Shown here piece after piece: positions 7,772 to 16,800 of a DNA stretch of 32,543 nt. The stretch is from Scytonema sp. UIC 10036 (GTDB lineage: Bacteria; Cyanobacteriota; Cyanobacteriia; Cyanobacteriales; Nostocaceae). The translations under genes and the position numbers were made by a program. The notes below the pieces were generated by a model, which was not told the DNA's origin, ran no database searches, and saw only the letters and a program-made list of their open reading frames with translations. Where the stretch lies: positions 1-32,543 of the forward strand of contig NZ_WJFC01000152.1 in NCBI RefSeq assembly GCF_009725235.1. The letters are read 5' to 3'. Position 1 is the first letter of the stretch, and each line of letters opens with the position of its first letter.

Positions 7772-9502
7772 ATGAACCCAAAACCGCCTCTACCCAGTAA
7801 CGAAATAGCCAGACTCCATGCACTGCGGCAGTATCAAATCCTCGATACCCCTCCAGAGAAAGTGTTTGATGATTTCACCTTTTTAGCTGCACAAGTTTGT
7901 CGTACTCCAGTAGCTTTGATCAGCTTATTGGATGGAAATCGGCAGTGGTTCAAATCCAAGATAGGTGTAACAATATCTGAAACTGAGCGAGATGTTGCCT
8001 TCTGCGCCTACTCAATTTTGCAACAACAACCACTAGTCGTTAGAAATGCCTTACTAGATAGTCGATTTGCCAAAAATACCCTCGTCACCGCAGAACCTAA
8101 CATTCGGTTTTATGCAGGTGCGCCTTTAATTACGTCGGAAGGATTTGGCATTGGAACACTTTGCGTTATAGACTTCGTACCACGAGATTTAAGTCTCGAA
8201 CAGGTAGAATCACTGCGATTGTTGAGCCATCAAGTTGTAGCACAATTAGAGTTACGGCGCAATGCGATCGCTTTGTCACGTACTCTCACTCAACGACAGC
8301 AAGCAACCGCACAATTTCGTCAGCAGCTAGAGTTCATTGAAATCTTTTACCAACGCGGAGAGGAAAAAGCAAAAAAAGGAGACTATCAAGGCGCGATCGC
8401 AGAATTTAACCAGTTTTTGCGCTTAAATCCTAGAGGTTTTAAAGCATACTATGGTCGAGGACTTGCCCGCCAAAAATTGGGAGACAACAAAGGAGCGATG
8501 GCAGACTTAGATTTGTACTTGCAGTTTTATCCCAATGATAGTGAAGCTCATTATTATCGAGGACTGCTGCGTTTAGAGTTAGGAGACTATCAAGGAGCAA
8601 TTGCGGACTACAGCAATGTTGTGCAAAGCAATCCTGAAAATTTTACTCTTGAGAATTTTGGCTCCATCAATTCCGAACTTGCAGACAGACAACAATTACT
8701 TCCTAATCATACCCCATCTTTAGGAAGTAATTCCCGCAATTTTGAAACCGATATTAATATTATCCCAGAACGGAAGTTTTCTCAATTTGAACTTTCTCAG
8801 AGAGATTCCAGCAGCACAACTGAAATCTCTACTCATTCTTTATTGCTCAATTACAACGATAATAACGATAACGAACTTTACCTGACCTCCAAGCATTCCC
8901 AATATGAAATTCAAGATTACGTTCAACCTTTAGACAGCAACTCCGAACTTAACCAAAAATATATAAGTCAAGGTAACACTTGCTTGGAAATTGAAAATTA
9001 TCAAGATGATATTGATGATTTCACCCAGTATTTAGAAAGCAGTGCTAGCGATCTCGACGTTTACCTCAAACGAGCAAATTCTCGCTTTAAGCTTAAAGAT
9101 TACAAAGGGGCAATTGAAGAATATACCCAATTTATAAAGCTTTCACCAAATGATGCTAAGGCATACTTCAACAGGGGAAATTGCCGTTATGAGATGGAAG
9201 ATTACACGGGGGCTGTGGAAGATTACAACCTCTCTGTATCACTCAATCCTAATGACGCAGAAGCTTATATCCATAGGGCACATGCTCGGTCTAAGCTTCA
9301 AGATTACAGAGGTGCAATTGAAGATTACACCTACTTTTTGCAAATGAATCCTGATGATGCTAAGGCTTATATTAGTCGGGGTAATGCTCGCTCTAAACTG
9401 AAAGATTACAGCGGTGCAATTGAAGACTACAAAAAGGTGTGGTCTAGACCAATTGTTCAACGCTCTTCGTTGCCAAGTGCAGACAATTTACACGATTTGT
9501 AA
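7772..9502 (+). CDS. GAF domain protein with two TPR blocks
   Basis: This 576-residue soluble protein opens with the RLxALRxYxILDTPPE motif that precedes many GAF domains, followed by a GAF domain (~25-165) with the typical FCAYSI, FYAGAPL and GTLCVID segments. A first block of about three TPR repeats (187-288) is followed by a low-complexity linker rich in N, S and Q (~290-395). A second block of about five TPRs (395-556) carries repeated KDYxGAIEDYxxxLxxNPxDAxAY units. No enzymatic output domain is present, so it is probably a ligand-responsive scaffold. It is 194 bp downstream of the CHASE2 gene on the same strand; operon membership is uncertain. The bound ligand is unknown. Confidence 0.88.
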   Translation: MNPKPPLPSNEIARLHALRQYQILDTPPEKVFDDFTFLAAQVCRTPVALISLLDGNRQWFKSKIGVTISETERDVAFCAYSILQQQPLVVRNALLDSRFAKNTLVTAEPNIRFYAGAPLITSEGFGIGTLCVIDFVPRDLSLEQVESLRLLSHQVVAQLELRRNAIALSRTLTQRQQATAQFRQQLEFIEIFYQRGEEKAKKGDYQGAIAEFNQFLRLNPRGFKAYYGRGLARQKLGDNKGAMADLDLYLQFYPNDSEAHYYRGLLRLELGDYQGAIADYSNVVQSNPENFTLENFGSINSELADRQQLLPNHTPSLGSNSRNFETDINIIPERKFSQFELSQRDSSSTTEISTHSLLLNYNDNNDNELYLTSKHSQYEIQDYVQPLDSNSELNQKYISQGNTCLEIENYQDDIDDFTQYLESSASDLDVYLKRANSRFKLKDYKGAIEEYTQFIKLSPNDAKAYFNRGNCRYEMEDYTGAVEDYNLSVSLNPNDAEAYIHRAHARSKLQDYRGAIEDYTYFLQMNPDDAKAYISRGNARSKLKDYSGAIEDYKKVWSRPIVQRSSLPSADNLHDL

Positions 9503-9855
9503 AAGGGAACAGAGAAATCCCCACACCCTCTCGTTCCCAGGCTCCGCCTGAACGTAGGTTGGGTTGAGGAACGAAACCCAACATTTATCAGCATTTGTTG
9601 GGTAACGCTCATGCTCTACCCAACCTACAATTTTCGAGAGCCCTTGCAGTATTGAACCCACACAACGTATTCTCGAAAATACCACGCACTGCGATCGCCT
9701 CTTTTGTTGGCTTTAGCGAGTACCGAAGTTTCGGGAAAAATGCCCAAAAGCATTTCATTGAGAGCCTTTGAGAGATTTAAATAAATTCATTCACGGGTAT
9801 TGGGGTTAAGTTGGGTTTCGTTCCTCAACCCAACCTACGCTCTTCTTAATGTTGA
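9503..9855. repeat. Intergenic cluster of dispersed repeats
   Basis: This 353-bp gap between convergent genes is largely repeats. A truncated CTCGTTCCCAGGC palindrome (9530-9550) abuts a 30-bp element, GTAGGTTGGG...AACCCAACA (9554-9583). A variant with internal change lies at 9597-9628. A reverse-oriented copy lies at 9810-9838. The first and last copies are inverted and about 230 bp apart, so the whole stretch could fold back on itself. Another copy is at 26931-26960. No gene is supported here. Confidence 0.9.
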
Positions 9856-10977
9856 TTAAAGTTTGCCAATGCGTATAGAGCTTAAATAAGTTGATTGTAA
9901 TGCCTGCTCTATGGAACCTAATCTTTGAAAGTTATCAATCATATTATGTGCTGGTGTTTTTCGTTGTTGAAGAGACTCTTTAAGAGATACTAACAAATAA
10001 GCATCTGGATCGTCCTTGAGAGCCACTTTAGCAGCTTCTAAGACTTGGGTTGCGATCGCAAAAATCTCTTCATTATCAAACCCTTCTCGTGCTGAAAGTT
10101 GATGCAAAGCCGCATCAGGTACAATAGCTCTACCCTTTAGTTTTTGGTCTAAAACCAGACCTTTTAATAATGCCAGTAATTGAGCATAAATAGAAAAATC
10201 ACAACAACTATCAAAGGCTTTAAATTCAATACGACCGACTTCTGCAGGAAGACGAGCAATTTTTGTTGAGGAAGGAACGCTTTTAATCAGTTGTTCCTGA
10301 TTTTCTACAAAAACTAGAGTTGCCGGTCTTTTTCCTGTTCTGACAAAAGTTCTCACAGAAAGCCCTTGCCATAACTTCCCCTGATAAAAGGGAGAACTAT
10401 AACTAAAAGGAACAATGTAAGGGCTGTAATAAGTTAATTTTTGACCGATATCAATTACACGTTCAATAGGTAGCTCCGCAACGGAAATATTTAAATCTGG
10501 TCCGTAGGTGACCATATAAATATGAGCAGTGCGATCGTCAGGATAAGCTTGTAGATATTTTCTTTCAACATCATTCAAGGGGGGATTTGGTTCGTAATTG
10601 GTAAGATATGGATTAAAACTGATTAAAACTGGTGAAAAACCAAATTCTTTAGCAACTTCCTTTAATAAATGAAAACTTTCCGATAGTTCGGTAATAGTGC
10701 TGTGAATATCAGGGTGTATAGTTGTTCTAATTTCTATACCTCTAGGAACGCAATCAATCATTTCTTCAGATTCAGAAAATCGTTCAAATCCTTCTATATA
10801 CCACCTTTTTTTTCTGATGCCAGCATCTCCAATATGTAATTGAGTGCGATCGCTAGGATAAATCGGTAGTTTTTCGATAATTTGATTAAAATCAGCGTAT
10901 GTCGTGCGAGAAAAATCAGCAAACTTTCCTTCTTGATTGAGGAAAGCCACTTCGTGTTCAATACCAAAATAAAACAT
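9856..10977 (-). CDS. Glutamate-cysteine ligase (GCS2)-like family protein
   Basis: This 373-residue soluble protein begins MFYFGIEHEVAF. That is the G-x-E-x-E type strand found at the start of GCS2-family carboxylate-amine ligases, which form gamma-glutamyl or similar amide bonds using ATP. Later segments such as RGIEIRTT, GRIEFKAFDSCCD (about residues 245-260) and the helical C-terminus fit the family's acidic metal-binding strands and substrate region. The length is close to that of cyanobacterial GshA, but the N-terminus differs from the usual one, so I do not assign gshA. It stands alone, convergent with the GAF-TPR gene. ATG 10977 is preceded by AT-rich sequence with AAAGGAG-like remnants. 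Substrate unknown. Confidence 0.65.
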   Translation of the reverse strand: MFYFGIEHEVAFLNQEGKFADFSRTTYADFNQIIEKLPIYPSDRTQLHIGDAGIRKKRWYIEGFERFSESEEMIDCVPRGIEIRTTIHPDIHSTITELSESFHLLKEVAKEFGFSPVLISFNPYLTNYEPNPPLNDVERKYLQAYPDDRTAHIYMVTYGPDLNISVAELPIERVIDIGQKLTYYSPYIVPFSYSSPFYQGKLWQGLSVRTFVRTGKRPATLVFVENQEQLIKSVPSSTKIARLPAEVGRIEFKAFDSCCDFSIYAQLLALLKGLVLDQKLKGRAIVPDAALHQLSAREGFDNEEIFAIATQVLEAAKVALKDDPDAYLLVSLKESLQQRKTPAHNMIDNFQRLGSIEQALQSTYLSSIRIGKL

Positions 10978-11215
10978 TATTTTATCTTAATTTTTAATTA
11001 AAGGAGCAAGTTTGAAGTGAAAAAAATAAAGAAAAATTTAAGAATCTATCCGGGTACGTATGTTTGGCAAAACCGGACTTGAAGTCGCAAAAATATCAGC
11101 TTTCATCCCTTATCCTTCATACTTTTACAATTAAGATTTATAGTATACGCCTTTTACCCTCTGCCCTCTGCTCTCAAGTTACGATAAACTCAGAATGGCT
11201 TGAGGGCTTGAGTTT

Positions 11216-11911
11216 ATGACAAATGCTGTAAAATCTCCATACACCAACGAACAGATAGCTGCTTGGCTGCGTGGGTTGCTAACCATCGCTTGGGCAGATG
11301 GTGACTTTGACGCTCAAGAACAAGAATTAATTGCTAACATTACTAAAGATGAACTCGCTCCTAGCATTAAAGTAGAATCCTACGAACCTATAGAACCAGA
11401 GGAACTGTCCACAATTCTGGGGAAAGGGACAAAAGTCGCAGAAAACTTCCTCCGCACGGCTGTCATGGTGGCGATCGCAGACGGAACATATTCTTCCAGC
11501 GAAGACTACATTTTGCACCAGTTCTGCAAAGTTCTGGAAGAGCCAGAAGATATGTTAGAAGCACTGCGCCACACATTGGAACACTCTTACCAAGTGTCAG
11601 CAACCACCCCAGCGTCTCCAGTTTCCCTACAACCAACACCTACTAAACATCAAGTTGACGCGCTTCATCCTCTGCGAGAATGGCTAGACAAATTAGATAT
11701 TCAAGACCCAAGAGTTGCTCGTTTTCTATGTAAAATGATACCATCACAATGCCCATTTGAGAGGGATGTGACTCTTTTTGGACGTAAGATAGTCCACATT
11801 CCACCGTTGTGTAAACTTAATCCACTTTACGAGCAACTAGTTGGCTTGCGTTTCCGCGCTCTCTCCTATCTCGCGGATGAGTGCGGTGAAGATGTTTCAC
11901 CATATATTTAG
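11216..11911 (+). CDS. TerB-like protein with Mo-nitrogenase C-terminal domain
   Basis: This 231-residue protein has two parts. Residues ~8-125 are helical and TerB-like (tellurite-resistance family fold), with acidic loops such as AWADGDFDAQEQE and AIADGTYSSSED that recall the family's metal-binding DG...E motifs. A Thr/Pro/Ser-rich linker follows (~128-148). Residues ~150-231 match the short domain named Mo-dependent nitrogenase C-terminal, with WLDKLDIQDPRVARFLC, IPSQCPFERD, IPPLCKLNPLYEQL and RFRALSYLADECGED; it has four cysteines. This domain is frequent in cyanobacteria and its biochemical role is not settled. The gene sits 97 bp before obgE on the same strand, separated by a heptamer repeat tract. 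Confidence 0.82.
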   Translation: MTNAVKSPYTNEQIAAWLRGLLTIAWADGDFDAQEQELIANITKDELAPSIKVESYEPIEPEELSTILGKGTKVAENFLRTAVMVAIADGTYSSSEDYILHQFCKVLEEPEDMLEALRHTLEHSYQVSATTPASPVSLQPTPTKHQVDALHPLREWLDKLDIQDPRVARFLCKMIPSQCPFERDVTLFGRKIVHIPPLCKLNPLYEQLVGLRFRALSYLADECGEDVSPYI

Positions 11912-13037
<1,126 letters not shown>

Positions 13038-13149
13038 TCTCTCCTGTTATGGTAACTTAAGATACACGTAGGGTGGGCATTGTTCACGCTAATTAACGCT
13101 CTGCCATCACTTCCGCTCCCAGAAAATTTGAAACCCTATTTTTAGGTTA

Positions 13150-13289
13150 GGGTCTGCTGAAAAAGAGATGAAAAGGCAATAGAAGGAAAAATTTTAGGTT
13201 ATCCTAGCTTTATTTTCATGCACTTAAATATATGTCTTTGGTCTGAGAATCTAGAGACTGTCTCCTTTTCTTTCTTTTTCAGCAAGCCC
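13150..13289. mobile_element. 140-bp MITE-like element with 7-bp target duplication
   Basis: The left end reads GGGTCTGCTGAAAAAGA and the right end, reverse-complemented, reads GGGCTTGCTGAAAAAGA, with further similarity (GAAAAGG) just inside. The heptamer TAGGTTA directly abuts both ends (13143-13149 and 13290-13296), as expected for a target-site duplication. There is no transposase gene, so it would need one supplied in trans. TAGGTTA also occurs by chance inside the element at 13195-13201, which slightly weakens the duplication argument. I do not assign an IS family. Confidence 0.8.
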
Positions 13290-13314
13290 TAGGTTAGTCC
13301 GCTTAGATTCTCTG

Positions 13315-13441
13315 TAACCGTTCACGGGGGTGAAAGTGCGATCGCCTTGAGCGGCGCTAGTTCAGCTATGCTGGGGGATCTCTTGGCAGAGGGCAGCTAT
13401 GATCCTATGCTTTTCAGCGTTAACCGTTCACGGGGGTGAAA
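13315..13441. repeat. Paired 21-bp direct repeats with internal hairpin
   Basis: The motif CCGTTCACGGGGGTGAA, within a 21-bp identical block, occurs at 13315-13335 and 13421-13441, 106 bp apart. Each contains TTCAC-GGGG-GTGAA, a perfect 5-bp stem. The interval carries a HIP1 site and two copies of CAGCTATG. It looks like a dispersed cyanobacterial repeat pair rather than a regulatory site. Confidence 0.8.
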
Positions 13442-13663
13442 AAATGAATACAAGAGCGTTATCCGGTTAAAATCAGCGCGAATATGGGTAAAGTATAAGT
13501 TTAAGAGAGCGGGTTTCTGAATGAATCTTATCTGAACCGTATTGGATTAGAGCATCCAACGTTTACTGTTTGGCTTCCGCTCTTGATCGCGTCTAGCCAA
13601 AGGTACGATGCTCTGTATCCAAGTGGTTTATTGAAATAGGTAATCTTCAAGGGGGACAGAAGT

Positions 13664-13765
13664 CAATACTGCTCGGTTAAGAAAATTGTCGCGAGAGACA
13701 AGCGCCTTTGTGCAGGGGTTACAGGGGGTGCAGGAGAGGAAAAAACGGCTTAACCGACAAGTATT
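13664..13765. mobile_element. About 102-bp MITE-like element upstream of the NACHT gene
   Basis: The left end (C)AATACTGCTCGGTTAAG and the right end, reverse-complemented AATACTTGTCGGTTAAG, are imperfect terminal inverted repeats. The same 11-mer, GGGACAGAAGT, abuts both sides (13653-13663 and 13766-13776), consistent with a target-site duplication. The interior includes a GCAGGGGTTACAGGGGGTG segment. A second copy, lacking the right end, lies just after the NACHT gene (18445-18513). No transposase is encoded. Confidence 0.75.
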
Positions 13766-13886
13766 GGGACAGAAGTTGCTTGGAACATAGAGTTTCTGCG
13801 GATGTCACTCATGACAAGGCATATAAAAAGTTCTATATTTTTGATAGAAAATTTCTAATCCAAAACATAATATTTAGCGGGAATTA

Positions 13887-16800
13887 ATGACTATGGAGCT
13901 GAACGCTGTAATCAGCACAATTGCCAGTATTACTACTTCACTAACAAGGGACAAGATTCAGCGCCAGAAGAGTGTAACAAGCTTATTAAAGCGATTTAAT
14001 CTTGATCCAGACCATCCTTCAACGGATTTCACAAGTGTTTATACTTATACTCTAGTAGAATATGGTGTTGGCAAACCCAAACCCTTACTTGAACTGTTCC
14101 GACAACAAGAAATTCAACAGGCTTTTCGTAATGGATTTGACGACAATAACCCCTCAAGAATCTTGAATGAAGTCGATAAATATCTTAATGAGTATGCCTT
14201 AGGAGATGACATTAAAGCTTTAGGACTCAACATTAAACGAGAAGTTGCTGCTTTTGCAGCGGTTTTTATTGAAGTTGCCAATCGCACGCGAACTCCTGCT
14301 GAGGTTTTGAGGGATCTGGTGATAAAAGACTTGCGTCAAACCATGATACATTTGACCGAAAAACTTGACAGGTTACCGACAAATGAGAGTATTAGAACTG
14401 AAATAGCAAGGCTGTTGGCAGCACAAAGCGATCTAGAATTGCCAGAAGTATCTTCACCACAGGAAAACAAACTTAAGGCAATTGCTCTAGCTCAACAGAT
14501 GCGAGGCTGGTTTGAAACTTTGGACTACGACTTTGAGAAAGATGAAGTTTGGTCAGATAAATATTTTGAATGGATTATCCGCGTTCCAGTGCGACGACGT
14601 GGATATGACCGCGTTCTTGTGCGTGGGATTGAAGGGGAGGCAGAACTAGGTGATGTGAGAGCTTTGCGCCAGTCGGTGGAAGCAAAAAACACAGATGAAG
14701 GCTGGTTAGTGACGGCAAGACGCATTTCACCAAAAGCACGTGAAGAAGTGGAGAAAAAAGAAAATCGCCATCTTGCCTGCTATACATTCGATGAATTGAT
14801 AGATGAAGAAGTTGACTTTAGCGGATATCTTGACTGGCTAGAGAACGAAATTAAACGTCGAGAAATTGACACCAAGTACGTACCGCTTGCCTGCATTAAA
14901 GAAGAGTTTGATCGGGATACCAAGTCGCGATTAGGGCGTAGTCGTTACGATAATATTGATAGTTACATAAACCTATGGCTAGCCGATCCAGCAAAGGAGC
15001 ATATCTCAATTTTGGGAGAGTTTGGCACTGGAAAGACTTGGTTTGCTTTCCACTACGCGTGGCAGATAATGCAACAATATCGGGATGCGAAAACACAAGG
15101 TTTAGAACGTCCTCGCCTTCCGTTAGTTATTCCGTTGCGCGACTATGCCAAAGCATTGACGATAGAGTCACTATTTTCGGAATTTTTCTTTCGTCAGCAC
15201 GAAATTCGCACAAAATATTCGGTGTTTGAGCACCTCAACCGCATGGGGAAGCTGCTGTTGATATTCGATGGCTTCGACGAAATGGCAGACAGAATTGACC
15301 GCCAAAAGATGATTAACAATTTTTGGGAGTTGGCAAAAGTGGTGGTTCCCGGAAGCAAAGTTATCCTCACTTGTCGTACTGAACATTTTCCCGAAGCCAA
15401 GGAAGGACGAGCGGTATTGCGGGCAGAACTGCAAGCTCCTCCTACTGGCAAACTGATTGGGGAAACACCGCAGTTTGAAGTGCTCGAACTTGAAACATTT
15501 AACGATGAGCAAATCCGAAAGGTGTTGTCATTTAAAGCGGAAACAGCCACAGTTGACCTGGTGATGGGGAATCAGCAGCTGTTGGACTTGGCAAGGCGTC
15601 CGGTAATGAGTGAGTTAATTTTAGAAGCATTGCCGGATATTGAAGCAGGAAAGCCAGTAGATATGTCGCGGGTGTATTTGTATGCAGTGCGGCAAAAGAT
15701 GGAGCGGGACATCAAACAGGAGCGGACTTTTACTTCTTTAGCGGATAAGCTCTACTTTTTGTGTGAGTTGTCTTGGGAGATGCTCTCTACTAACGAGATG
15801 AGTTTAAATTATCGACTTTTCCCAGACCGGGTTCGTCGTTTATTTGGTGATGTTGTACAACAGAAAGATTTAGACTACTGGCGCTACGATCTACAAAGTC
15901 AGACCATACTCATCCGCAACGCAGATGGGGATTACACCCCAGCCCATCGCTCTTTAGTGGAGTTCTTTGTGGCATACAAGTTAGCAGCTGGGTTGGGGAT
16001 TTTGGCTGATGATTTTATTGAATTGGCGCAACAGCAATCTTATGTAGAAGTTAACGCCAAGCCTCAGAATTACACTTGGTCATCCTATTTCCGGCGACAA
16101 ATGGATGAAGCAGGTAACATCATTATACCCATACCACCTTTGAAAGCATTTACTCCTGAAACTCTCATACAACTGCGAAATACTTTTGGCAAAGCACCAC
16201 TGACAAAAGCGGTTATAGATTTGTTGTTGCCAATGTTGGCAAAAGGAGAGATTGTGGAATCTGCTCTGCTGAAAATTCTGGAACAAACAAAGGGCAAAAC
16301 TAGAGGAGAAGTAGAATATATCGGCGGGAATGCAGCAACATTGATATTAAAGGTTAACAAGAAGGCTTTGGAAGGCAAAGACCTGGAACGTGCTGTAATT
16401 ATAGGAGGCAATTTTACTAATGCCAGCCTGCGAGATACCAAGTTTGCTCAAGCGGATTTGACTGACTGTGTTTTTACTAAAGTCTTAGCCAGCGTCCGAA
16501 CGATAGCATTCAGCTTAGATGGCAACCTGTTAGCTACAGGTGATTATGATGGCGTGATTCGCTTGTGGGAAGTGGCGAATGGCAGAGAACTTTTGGTTTG
16601 TAAAGGACACATTGGTCGTATAAACTCAGTTTCCTTCAGTCCAAATGGTGCGATACTTGCTAGTGGTAGTGATGACCAAACAGTTCGTTTATGGGATATC
16701 GAAACTGGTGAGTGCTGTCATACATTGGAGGGGCATACCCTTTTGGTGCGTTCAGTTGCGTTCAGTACAGATGGTAAAACGCTTGCTAGTGGTAGTGAAG

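Larger units (their letters stand above)
13038..13886. other. Gene-poor 849-bp region rich in small mobile repeats
   Basis: No convincing coding frame or RNA gene is seen between obgE and the NACHT gene. The stretch holds a MITE-like element (13150-13289), a paired direct repeat (13315-13441) and a second MITE-like element (13664-13765), each listed separately. Bases 13442-13650 and 13777-13886 hold nothing I recognise. The NACHT gene promoter is presumably in the AT-rich stretch just before 13887. Confidence 0.7.
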
